Below, in pieces: positions 20,455 to 31,111 of a DNA stretch of 64,000 nucleotides; position 1 is the first letter of the stretch, and each line of letters begins with the position of its first letter. The position numbers and the translations under genes were made by a program. The DNA is from Crossaster papposus (lineage: Eukaryota; Echinodermata; Asteroidea; Velatida; Solasteridae). The DNA lies in the NCBI GenBank assembly GCA_037893245.1, contig JBAIAA010000784.1, positions 1,077,937 through 1,141,936 on the forward strand, written 5' to 3'. The notes under the pieces were generated by a model, which ran no database searches, was not told where the DNA came from, and saw nothing but the letters and a program-made list of their open reading frames with translations.

Positions 20455-20960
20455 GCTGGCAATGCGCTGGGATATACGCTGGCCATACGCCAATAATACG
20501 CTAGTTGTACGCCAAATACGTTACTCAGTCGTCAGGCATACGCCAATATGTCTATATTCCGTTGCAGATACGTCAGACATACGTTAGAAGTACGTTACTC
20601 ATACGCTATCAATGCGCCATCAATACGCTAGCTGTATGGTAAACCTTCATGCCAACCTATGCATAGGTTGGCATGAAGGTTTGCCATAGCTATGGCAACT
20701 TATGTCCAGCGTACTCCGACCTATCCGTAACCTACCTCTGGCGTACCTCTGGCGTATTCAGCGTATGCATAGCGTATGCCTAGCGTATACTTAGCGTATG
20801 AACCATACGCAGGTATACGCACACAATTTTTAAGCATGCTTAAACAATTAGTTCGGCCTCGGCGTATCCCAGCGTATATCAGCGTATGCCACCATGCTTG
20901 TAACGTATACAACCTATCCCTAACGTACCCCTACCGTATTTCAGCGTAGGCCTGCGTATG
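20455..20960. repeat. GCGTA/TACGC subterminal repeats, right end, in two opposed blocks
   Basis: From about 20455 to 20640 the motif appears as TACGC. From about 20706 to 20960 it appears as GCGTA. The spacing is again about 10-12 bp. The two blocks face each other across the perfect 42-bp palindrome at 20641-20682. The left end shows only one orientation. Confidence 0.8.
20641..20682. repeat. Perfect 42-bp palindrome
   Basis: Each half is 21 bp (AAACCTTCATGCC then AACCTATG, followed by the exact complement) with no loop. It lies at the symmetry point of the opposed subterminal repeats, and short matches (CCATA/TATGG) extend it outward. Perfect conservation in an otherwise decayed element is unusual. 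Confidence 0.95.
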
Positions 20961-21025
20961 AGTGATATTTTAATACGAAACTCATACCCTGGTGCCATAC
21001 GCAACAGTGTGACAGCGCCTTTAGA

Positions 21026-21400
21026 GTTTAGAAAGACAAACTATATAGACATCCAAATAAAACCTTTTATTTAATGTCTGTGATTGTACCTCGCAGACAC
21101 CATAGACATCTAATAAAACCTAGACACGCGTTGTTGTTCTCAGAACACACAGTTTGAATTATATCTCACGCGTAATGCGAGCGTGCGTCCTTTTGTGCGC
21201 GCATCACGCCCGTATCCTAAAATGAAGAACTGCGGTTCTACAGCAAATATTTTAGGGGGGCTAGACAACTGACATAAAAATGGGTTTATAATGTCTGTGG
21301 GCTAGACCCTTTGCACGTGACGTCAATGTTTCACTTTCGCAAAACCAGTATACGTAAATTCAAAAATGTGCTTTTTATTGCATATTTTTGAGGACGGGGA
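21026..21400. other. Unassigned
   Basis: No gene recognised. Two similar blocks (AGACATCcAAaTAAAACC and relatives) near 21047 and 21103 may be a decayed duplication. Possibly LINE flank, but no coding match is visible. Confidence 0.35.
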
Positions 21401-21429
21401 GGAGGGGACGGGGGCTAGACGAACGTTTT

Positions 21430-22628
21430 AATGGGCTAAAGCACCCCCCCCCCCCCTTCCCTAGCCCCTCCCTGCCGACCCCTCGGGACCCCAAGGAGCT
21501 GAAGCGAAAAAAACAACGTGATGTCCTGGAGTTGGGCCGGATCGCCCTCTGGCTAGAGGATGGGGCTTCCTGACCCGGCTGGTCGGACGTGTCGGCCCTG
21601 GACGAGGACACAAAGTGGGATACCCTGCGACTGTCCCACTGTTGCAGATAAGGCGAGAGCAGCCCCAAGGCAAACCCCCGATGTGGAAGGTAGTAGTCCC
21701 GCGAACGCGGTTGGTGGACGTCTTCCGTTTGACCCATGGTGGCAAGACATCAGGGCACTTGGGGGTTTCCCGGACGGTTGCTCGGCTGAGACAGGCGCCG
21801 GTGTACTTCCGGGGGTTGCGACGTCAGGCGGAGAAGTGGTGCCGGAAGTGCCACAAGTGTGGATCCAAGAAGCCGCCCCCTCGACCCATCCAGGCCCCAC
21901 GCACCGACAGCGCGCACCGTGGCCCAAACCCCCGTGAGGAACGGGTCGAGTCGGCCAGCCAGCTAAGCCAGGACCTAGCAGGAAAGGCTGCCTCGACCGC
22001 CCCCAGGCCATTGGTCAGGGCATCGGGGACACGCGACACCGCTCCAGCCAACCGGAAGTAGGCATGCCGGTAACCCCTCCCCGTCAGCTCGGACGGGAGG
22101 TAGGACGCAGACCGAGCCCCCGACGTCCCCTCCGATGTCGACATTTCAGTGGCGTGGACAACTCCGAGTCTTGCCGGCCGGGTGCCGGGTGGAGCTGCTG
22201 GACGGGACCTGGATGCGTTTGGGGATGGACGGCGTCATCCAGCGGCCACACTGCGTAAGGGACGTTCCCTTCTGAGGGACGAGTGGTGACGGCCATCAGC
22301 TGCTGCGGACGCGCGTGGTCCACTCATACGAGGTTCCGGGCGACTCCTGCAAAAGTACGAGGGGCAACCGTACGACCAGTAATTCGTGGGTGCGTCTGTG
22401 GCAGGCCAGCCCTCCCTGGGAGGACTGCTGCCCCCGGGAAGGCGCCCCGACCCCACGCTATCCTGACGACGTCCTACGGGAGTTATGGGAGCAGCTGTTC
22501 AGCCAGACTGAGTTTCAGCGCCGGCCACCTCCCACCTCCTAGACGAAAACTTTAACTGTTTTTTTATTTTAATGTTGCAGATGCCCGCCGTTCTGTTTGG
22601 GTACAAACAAAGTCTTCGAAGAGGGCTG
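21430..22628 (+). mobile_element. Ty3/gypsy element, 3' internal part (decayed)
   Basis: The segment upstream of the 3' LTR is GC-rich and contains an integrase zinc-binding remnant at about 21615-21920. The core integrase DDE domain does not follow; the sequence downstream, to the stop near 22540, is unrecognised. A purine-rich stretch (CGAAGAGGG) just before the LTR is a plausible polypurine tract. A C-run at 21444-21456 lies near the upstream limit, which is not defined. Confidence 0.65.
21615..21920 (+). pseudogene. Ty3/gypsy integrase zinc-binding domain remnant
   Basis: Translation gives MWKVVVPRTRLVDVFRLTHG, GHLGVSRTVARLR, YFRGLRRQAEKWCRKCHKCG. The HHCC pattern of retroelement integrases is intact (H of THGG, H of GHLG, then C-x2-C in WCRKC). 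A frame just upstream gives WSDVSALDEDTKWDTLRL, which resembles the linker before the integrase, so a frameshift separates them. After KKPPP the family similarity ends. Confidence 0.8.
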
Positions 22629-22889
22629 TGTAGCGTCTGTGCCGGTTGGCCGGTAGAGGGCACTAGATCGATTCCACGGTGAAGCCGCCTAGTGGTCCCT
22701 GCCGGTACGCCCGGGAAACCCGTTCCGGGTAGCTAGTTTCAGTGCCGCGTTATAACGGTGAGCTTCATCGCAATGTTTTGACCAGTGAAGTTGTGTTAAT
22801 TAACGGCCTAAGAATTAGCGAAACCAAAGAATACCTGTCTGAGACTCATTCTTGTGTGTTTGTCGACCCCAGCAACGGTCTACGTTACA
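22629..22889 (+). mobile_element. 3' LTR of the Ty3/gypsy element
   Basis: The 261-bp segment starts TGTAGCG and ends CGTTACA (inverted TGTA/TACA tips) directly after a purine-rich tract. It aligns with the interrupted LTR at 4460-5051. No primer-binding site follows, consistent with a 3' LTR. A 5' LTR is not in the window. Confidence 0.75.
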
Positions 22890-23485
22890 ATATATTAAAT
22901 TATTAGAGAAATGATATAATGTGCAAAGTGATGCCTGCTGGGGACATTTATGTCAGTTGTGCCCAAACCTTTGGAAAGCTCAAAACTTTGTACGGCTTTT
23001 GTACGGCTATTTTCATACCTGCGTTTGTATACTATACAGTGCATTACCAGCCGAAACGCCTAAAATGAAAACGCACGATCAATAAATGAGCGTTTCATTT
23101 GTTTCCCTCTGCGTAAACAGCGCAAATGCGTGCGCTGCAGATGATTTTGTCGTGACCTTGTTTAACTAGCATGATGCGCGTAAGTTGTTTGCGTCTGTTC
23201 TACTTGCACGTGCGTTTCATTTAGAATAATTTAATGTAGGCGTGCAGGATATGTTTAAGGCATCTCCGCGAGTAACAATGAGAATAAGTGCTTAAACCCG
23301 CCAGAGTGTACATGAATGGATAGTCACTTCTTCGTCAGTGTACAATAACATAAATGGCTAGTCACTTCTTTGTCACAGTGTACATAAATGGCTAGTCACT
23401 TCTTTGGCAGAATGGATTCAAAGTATCTCCGATCGTAAGAATGAAGAGTTAGCGCTTTAGTAATTTAATATAGCTCTATGGTCAT
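22890..23485. other. Unassigned, with a small triplicated block
   Basis: No gene recognised. The phrase TAGTCACTTCTT(T/C)G occurs three times between about 23320 and 23408, preceded by AtGGAT or ATGGCT, giving a short imperfect direct repeat just before the tRNA-like array. Confidence 0.5.
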
Positions 23486-23577
23486 GGTTGTGGTCAACCA
23501 AACTCTCGGGTACTGACCAAGAAAGTGTCTACTTTGTCACTCCGAGTCGAGTACCTCATGTCATACCAAAAACTTGT

Positions 23578-23649
23578 TAGCAGAGCGAGGTTTCGATCCT
23601 CGCACCTCTGGGTTATGGGCCCAGCACGCTTCAACTGCGCCACTATGCC
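23578..23649 (-). tRNA. Type A initiator-tRNA-Met-like unit (representative), anticodon CAT
   Basis: This 72-nt unit has an intact T arm (CGAGG-ATCGAAA-CCTCG), a B box GGATCGAAACC identical to animal initiators, the GGG/CCC anticodon stem, loop CCCATAA, and discriminator A. One acceptor mismatch is present, and the D loop reads AGTTGAA, losing G18. Equivalent units start (lower coordinate) at 24377, 25176, 25574, 25972, 26771, 27570, 28369, 28767, 29565, 30364, 31165, 32187, 32984, 33785, 34807, 35604, 36405, 37427 and 38225. Eight have the T5 terminator just downstream (flank CCAAAAAC on the plus strand); twelve have CCAACAAC and have lost it. Real gene or relic cannot be decided here. Confidence 0.55.
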
Positions 23650-23978
23650 TCATGTAAATTTAGAAAATGCAAACAAAATGAAAGCAGACATTCTAAAAAC
23701 ATTCTACAATATTTATTAAATGTGAATAGCAGTGAAGCAAAAATACCTCGTTAGCAAAGCGAGGTTTTGGTCCTCGGACCTCTGGGTTATGGGCCCAGCA
23801 CGCTTCCACTGCACCACTCTGCGTAACTAATTTTAATGAAAATGAAATCACTTTCAAAGAAATAATTATCCTGAGCAGACTGAGGTTGTGATCATCCGAA
23901 CTCTCGGTTACTGACCAAGAAAGGGTCTACTTTGTCACTCTGAGTCGAGTACTTCAAGTCATACCAAAAACTTATTAG

Positions 23979-24050
23979 CAGCAGAGCGAGGTTTTGATCC
24001 TCGGCACTCTGGGTTATAGGCCCAGCAAGCTTCCACTGCGCCACCATGCC
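23979..24050 (-). tRNA. Type C initiator-like unit (representative), anticodon TAT
   Basis: Same 72-nt scaffold as type A, but the anticodon loop is CCTATAA, giving TAT, which would decode the isoleucine codon AUA. The T stem CGAGG/CCTCG is perfect; the T loop is ATCAAAA. The D stem is weakened by a change in its 3' strand (GCTT). The type recurs once per 799-bp repeat, 17 copies in all. A T5 run follows at the usual distance. Probably not a functional isoleucine tRNA, given the initiator body. Confidence 0.5.
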
Positions 24051-27000
24051 TCATGTAAATTTAGAAACAACAAACAAAATAAAAGCAGACATTCTAAAAA
24101 CATTCTAAAATATTTATTAAATTTGAATAACAGTGAAGCAAAAATACCTCTTTAGCAGAGCGAGGTTTTGGTCCTCGGGCCTCTGGGTTATGGGCCCATC
24201 ACGCTCCCACTGCACCACTCTGCGTAACTATTTGTAATGAAAATGAAATCACTTTCAAGGAAATAATTATCATGAGCAGACCGAAGTAGTGGCCAACCAA
24301 ACTCTCGGGTACTGACCAAGAAAGTGTATACTTTGTCACTGCGAGTCGAGTACCTCATGTCGTACCAAAAACTTGTTAGCAGAGCGAGGTTTCGATCCTC
24401 AGACCTCTGGGTCATGGGCCCAGCACGCTTCAACTGCGCCACTATGCCTCATGTAAATTTAGAAACAACAAACAAAATAAAAGCAGACATTCTAAAAACA
24501 TTCTAAAATATTTATTAAATTTGAATAACAGTGAAGCAAAAATACCTCTTTAGCAGAGCGAGGTTTTGGTCCTCGGACCTCTGGGTTATGGGCCCATCAC
24601 GCTTCCACTGCACCACTATGCGTAACTATTTGTAATGAAAATGAAATCACTTTCAAGGAAATAATTATCCTGAGCAGACTGAGGTTGTGATCATCCGAAC
24701 TCTCGGTTACTGACCAAGAAAGGGTCTACTTTGTCACTCTGAGTCGAGTACTTCAAGTCATACCAAAAACTTATTAGCAGCAGAGCGAGGTTTTGATCCT
24801 CGGCACTCTGGGTTATAGGCCCAGCAAGCTTCCACTGCGCCACCATGCCTCATGTAAATTTAGAAACAACAAACAAAATAAAAGCAGACATTCTAAAAAC
24901 ATTCTAAAATATTTATTAAATTTGAATAACAGTGAAGCAAAAATACCTCTTTAGCAGAGCGAGGTTTTGGTCCTCGGGCCTCTGGGTTATGGGCCCATCA
25001 CGCTCCCACTGCACCACTCTGCGTAACTATTTGTAATGAAAATGAAATCACTTTCAAGGAAATAATTATCATGAGCAGACCGAAGTAGTGGCCAACCAAA
25101 CTCTCGGGTACTGACCAAGAAAGTGTATACTTTGTCACTGCGAGTCGAGTACCTCATGTCATACCAAAAACTTGTTAGCAGAGCGAGGTTTCGATCCTCA
25201 GACCTCTGGGTCATGGGCCCAGCACGCTTCAACTGCGCCACTATGCCTCATGTAAATTTAGAAACAACAAACAAAATAAAAGCAGACATTCTAAAAACAT
25301 TCTAAAATATTTATTAAATTTGAATAACAGTGAAGCAAAAATACCTCTTTAGCAGAGCGAGGTTTTGGTCCTCGGACCTCTGGGTTATGGGCCCATCACG
25401 CTTCCACTGCACCACTATGCGTAACTATTTGTAATGAAAATGAAATCACTTTCAAGGAAATAATTATCCTGAGCAGACCGAGGTTGTGGTCAACCAAACT
25501 CTCGGGTACTGACCAAGAAAGTGTCTACTTTGTCACTCCGAGTCGAGTACCTCATGTCATACCAACAACTTGTTAGCAGAGCGAGGTTTCGATCCTCGGA
25601 CCTCTGGGTTATGGGCCCAGCACGCTTCAACTGCGCCACTATGCCTCATGTAAATTTAGAAACAACAAACAAAATAAAAGCAGACATTCTAAAAACATTC
25701 TAAAATATTTATTAAATTTGAATAACAGTGAAGCAAAAATACCTCTTTAGCAGAGCGAGGTTTTGGTCCTCGGACCTCTGGGTTATGGGCCCATCACGCT
25801 TCCACTGCACCACTATGCGTAACTATTTGTAATGAAAATGAAATCACTTTCAAGGAAATAATTATCCTGAGCAGACCGAGGTTGTGGTCAACCAAACTCT
25901 CGGGTACTGACCAAGAAAGTGTCTACTTTGTCACTCCGAGTCGAGTACCTCATGTCATACCAACAACTTGTTAGCAGAGCGAGGTTTCGATCCTCGGACC
26001 TCTGGGTTATGGGCCCAGCACGCTTCAACTGCGCCACTATGCCTCATGTAAATTTAGAAAATGCAAACAAAATGAAAGCAGACATTCTAAAAACATTATA
26101 CAATACTTATTAAATGTGAATAGCAGTGAAGCAAAAATACCTCGTTAGCAAAGCAAGGTTTTGGTCGTCGGACCTCTGGGTTATGGGCCCATCACGCTTC
26201 CACTGCACCACTCTGCGTAACTAATTTTAATGAAAATGAAATCACTTTCAAAGAAATAATTATCCTGAGCAGACTGAGGTTGTGATCATCCGAACTCTCG
26301 GTTACTGACCAAGAAAGGGTCTACTTTGTCACTCTGAGTCGAGTACTTCAAGTCATACCAAAAACTTATTAGCAGCAGAGCGAGGTTTTGATCCTCGGCA
26401 CTCTGGGTTATAGGCCCAGCAAGCTTCCACTGCGCCACCATGCCTCATGTAAATTTAGAAACAACAAACAAAATAAAAGCAGACATTCTAAAAACATTCT
26501 AAAATATTTATTAAATTTGAATAACAGTGAAGCAAAAATACCTCTTTAGCAGAGCGAGGTTTTGGTCCTCGGGCCTCTGGGTTATGGGCCCATCACGCTC
26601 CCACTGCACCACTCTGCGTAACTATTTGTAATGAAAATGAAATCACTTTCAAGGAAATAATTATCCTGAGCAGACCGAAGTTGTGGCCAACCAAACTCTC
26701 GGGTACTGACCAAGAAAGTGTCTACTTTGTCACTCCGAGTCGAGTACCTCATGTCATACCAACAACTTGTTAGCAGAGCGAGGTTTCGATCCTCGGACCT
26801 CTGGGTTATGGGCCCAGCACGCTTCAACTGCGCCACTATGCCTCATGTAAATTTAGAAAATGCAAACAAAATGAAAGCAGACATTCTAAAAACATTATAC
26901 AATACTTATTAAATGTGAATAGCAGTAAAGCAAAAATACCTCGTTAGCAAAGCAAGGTTTTGGTCCTCGGACCTCTGGGTTATGGGCCCATCACGCTTCC

Positions 27001-30000
27001 ACTGCACCACTCTGCGTAACTAATTTTAATGAAAATGAAATCACTTTCAAAGAAATAATTATCCTGAGCAGACTGAGGTTGTGATCATCCGAACTCTCGG
27101 TTACTGACCAAGAAAGGGTCTACTTTGTCACTCTGAGTCGAGTACTTCAAGTCATACCAAAAACTTATTAGCAGCAGAGCGAGGTTTTGATCCTCGGCAC
27201 TCTGGGTTATAGGCCCAGCAAGCTTCCACTGCGCCACCATGCCTCATGTAAATTTAGAAACAACAAACAAAATAAAAGCAGACATTCTAAAAACATTCTA
27301 AAATATTTATTAAATTTGAATAACAGTGAAGCAAAAATACCTCTTTAGCAGAGCGAGGTTTTGGTCCTCGGGACTCTGGGTTATGGGCCCATCACGCTCC
27401 CACTGCACCACTCTGCGTAACTATTTGTAATGAAAATGAAATCACTTTCAAGGAAATAATTATCCTGAGCAGACCGAAGTTGTGGCCAACCAAACTCTCG
27501 GGTACTGACCAAGAAAGTGTCTACTTTGTCACTCCGAGTCGAGTACCTCATGTCATACCAACAACTTGTTAGCAGAGCGAGGTTTCGATCCTCGGACCTC
27601 TGGGTTATGGGCCCAGCACGCTTCAACTGCGCCACTATGCCTCATGTAAATTTAGAAAATGCAAACAAAATGAAAGCAGACATTCTAAAAACATTATACA
27701 ATACTTATTAAATGTGAATAGCAGTAAAGCAAAAATACCTCGTTAGCAAAGCAAGGTTTTGGTCCTCGGACCTCTGGGTTATGGGCCCATCACGCTTCCA
27801 CTGCACCACTCTGCGTAACTAATTTTAATGAAAATGAAATCACTTTCAAAGAAATAATTATCCTGAGCAGACTGAGGTTGTGATCATCCGAACTCTCGGT
27901 TACTGACCAAGAAAGGGTCTACTTTGTCACTCTGAGTCGAGTACTTCAAGTCATACCAAAAACTTATTAGCAGCAGAGCGAGGTTTTGATCCTCGGCACT
28001 CTGGGTTATAGGCCCAGCAAGCTTCCACTGCGCCACCATGCCTCATGTAAATTTAGAAACAACAAACAAAATAAAAGCAGACATTCTAAAAACATTCTAA
28101 AATATTTATTAAATTTGAATAACAGTGAAGCAAAAATACCTCTTTAGCAGAGCGAGGTTTTGGTCCTCGGGCCTCTGGGTTATGGGCCCATCACGCTCCC
28201 ACTGCACCACTCTGCGTAACTATTTGTAATGAAAATGAAATCACTTTCAAGGAAATAATTATCCTGAGCAGACCGAAGTTGTGGCCAACCAAACTCTCGG
28301 GTACTGACCAAGAAAGTGTATACTTTGTCACTCCGAGTAGAGTACCTCATGTCATACCAAAAACTTGTTAGCAGAGCGAGGTTTCGATCCTCAGACCTCT
28401 GGGTCATGGGCCCAGCACGCTTCAACTGCGCCACTATGCCTCATGTAAATTTAGAAACAACAAACAAAATAAAAGCAGACATTCTAAAAACATTCTAAAA
28501 TATTTATTAAATTTGAATAACAGTGAAGCAAAAATACCTCTTTAGCAGAGCGAGGTTTTGGTCCTCGGACCTCTGGGTTATGGGCCCATCACGCTTCCAC
28601 TGCACCACTATGCGTAACTATTTGTAATGAAAATGAAATCACTTTCAAGGAAATAGTTATCCTGAGCAGACCGAGGTTGTGGTCAACCAAACTCTCGGGT
28701 ACTGACCAAGAAAGTGTCTACTTTGTCACTCCGAGTCGAGTACCTCATGTCATACCAACAACTTGTTAGCAGAGCGAGGTTTCGATCCTCGGACCTCTGG
28801 GTTATGGGCCCAGCACGCTTCAACTGCGCCACTATGCTTCATGTAAATTTAGAAAATGCAAACAAAATGAAAGCAGACATTCTAAAAACATTATACAATA
28901 CTTATTAAATGTGAATAGCAGTGAAGCAAAAATACCTCGTTAGCAAAGCAAGGTTTTGGTCCTCGGACCTCTGGGTTATGGGCCCATCACGCTCCCACTG
29001 CACCACTCTGCGTAACTATTTTTAATGAAAATGAAATCCCTATCAAATACAAAATTATCCTGAGCAGACCGAGGTTGTGATCATCCGAACTCTCGGTTAC
29101 TGACCAGAAAGGGTCTACTTTGTCACTCTGAGTCGAGTACTTCAAGTCATACCAAAAACTTATTAGCAGCAGAGCGAGGTTTTGATCCTCGGCACTCTGG
29201 GTTATAGGCCCAGCAAGCTTCCACTGCGCCACCATGCCTCATGTAAATTTAGAAACAACAAACAAAATAAAAGCAGACATTCTAAAAACATTCTAAAATA
29301 TTTATTAAATTTGAATAACAGTGAAGCAAAAATACCTCTTTAGCAGAGCGAGGTTTCGGTCCTCGGGCCTCTGGGTTATGGGCCCATCACGCTCCCACTG
29401 CACCACTCTGCGTAACTATTTGTAATGAAAATGAAATCACTTTCAAGGAAATAATTATCCTGAGCAGACCGAGGTTGTGGTCAACCAAACTCTCGGGTAC
29501 TGACCAAGAAAGTGTCTACTTTGTCACTCCGAGTCGAGTACCTCATGTCATACCAAAAACTTGTTAGCAGAGCGAAGTTTCGATCTTCGGACCTCTGGGT
29601 TATGGGCCCAGCACGCTTCAACTGCGCCACTATGCCTCATGTAAGTTTAGAAAATGCAAACAAAATTAAAGCAGACATTCTAAAAACATTCTACAATATT
29701 TATTAAATGTGAATAGCAGTGAAGCAAAAATACCTCGTTAGCAAAGCGAGGTTTTGGTCCTCGGACCTCTGGGTTATGGGCCCATCACGCTCCCGCTGCA
29801 CCACTCTGCGTAACTATTTTTAATGAAAATGAAATCCCTATCAAATACAAAATTATCCTGAGCAGACCGAGGTTGTGATCATCCGAACTCTCGGTTACTG
29901 ACCAAGAAAGGGTCTACTTTGTCACTCTGAGTCGAGTACTTCAAGTCGTACCAAAAACCTATTAGCAGCTGAGCGAGGTTTTGATCCTCGGCACTAGGGT

Positions 30001-31111
30001 TATAGGCCCAGCAAGCTTTCACTGCGCCACCATGCCTCATGTAAATTTAGAAAAACAACAAACAAAATAAAAGCAGACATTCTAAAAACATTCTAAAATA
30101 TTTATTAAATTTGAATAACAGTGAAGCAAAAATACTTCTTTAGCAGAGCGAGGTTTCGGTCCTCGGGCCTCTGGGTTATGGGCCCATCACGCTCCCACTG
30201 CACCACTCTGCGTAACTATTGTAATGAAAATGAAATCACTTTCAAGGAAATAATTATCCTGAGCAGACCGAGGTTGTTGTCAACCAAACTCTCGGGTACT
30301 GACCAAGAAATTGTCTACTTTGTCACTCCGAGTCGAGTACCTCATGTCATACCAAAAACTTGTTAGCAGAGCGAGGTTTCGATCCTCGGACCTCTGGGTT
30401 ATGGGCCCAGCACGCTTCAACTGCGCCACTATGCCTCATGTACATTTAGAAAATGCAAACAAAATGAAAGCAGACATTCTAAAAACATTCTACAATATTT
30501 ATTAAATGTGAATAGCAGTGAAGCAAAAATACCTCGTTAGCAAAGCGAGGTTTTGGTCTTCGGACCTTTGGGTTATGGGCCCATCACGCTCCCTCTGCAC
30601 CACTCTGCGTAACTATTTTTAATGAAAATGAAATCCCTATCAAATACACAATTATACTGAGCAGACCGAGGTTGTGATCATCCGAACTCTCGGTTACTGA
30701 CCAAGAAAGGGTCTACTTTGTCACTCTGAGTCGAGTACTTCAAGTCATACCAAAAACTTATTAGCAGCAGAGCGAGATTTTGATCCTCGGCACTCTGGGT
30801 TATAGGCCCAGCAAGCTTCCACTGCGCCACCATGCCTAATGTAAATTTAGAAAAACAACAAACAAAATAAAAGCAGACATTCTAAAAACATTCTAAAATA
30901 TTTATTAAATTTGAATAACAGTGAAGCAAAAATACCTCTTTAGCAGAGCGAGGTTTTGGTCCTCGGGCCTCTGGGTTATGGGCCCATCACGCTTCCACTG
31001 CACCACTATGCGTAACTATTTGTAATGAAAATGAAATCACTTTCAAGGAAATAGTTATCCTGAGCAGACCGAGGTTGTGGTCAACCAAACTCTCGGGTAC
31101 TGACCAAGAAA

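Larger units (their letters stand above)
17150..21025. mobile_element. PIF/Harbinger DNA transposon, structurally complete but coding-dead
   Basis: Terminal inverted repeats of about 50 bp run from TCTAAAGGCGCTGTCACACT at the left to its exact complement at the right, identical over the first 35 bp or so. Inside are the two genes typical of Harbinger elements: a MADF/BESS-type accessory protein (plus strand) and the DDE transposase (minus strand). Both are broken. The core AAGGCGC...GCGCCTT is flanked by TA on each side; a classic 3-bp duplication is not resolvable because the flanks are palindromic. It inserted into a LINE remnant and was later hit by a GIY-YIG retroelement fragment. Confidence 0.85.

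Noticed and set aside
21553..22144. GC-rich open frames of 106-152 codons on the minus strand
   Set aside because: They are antisense to the Ty3/gypsy integrase remnant. Their length is explained by high GC and few stop codons.
4460..22889. The LTRs at 4460 and 22629 as the two ends of one retrotransposon
   Set aside because: They are diverged, lack a shared target duplication and primer-binding site, and the 17 kb between them contains unrelated genes and elements.
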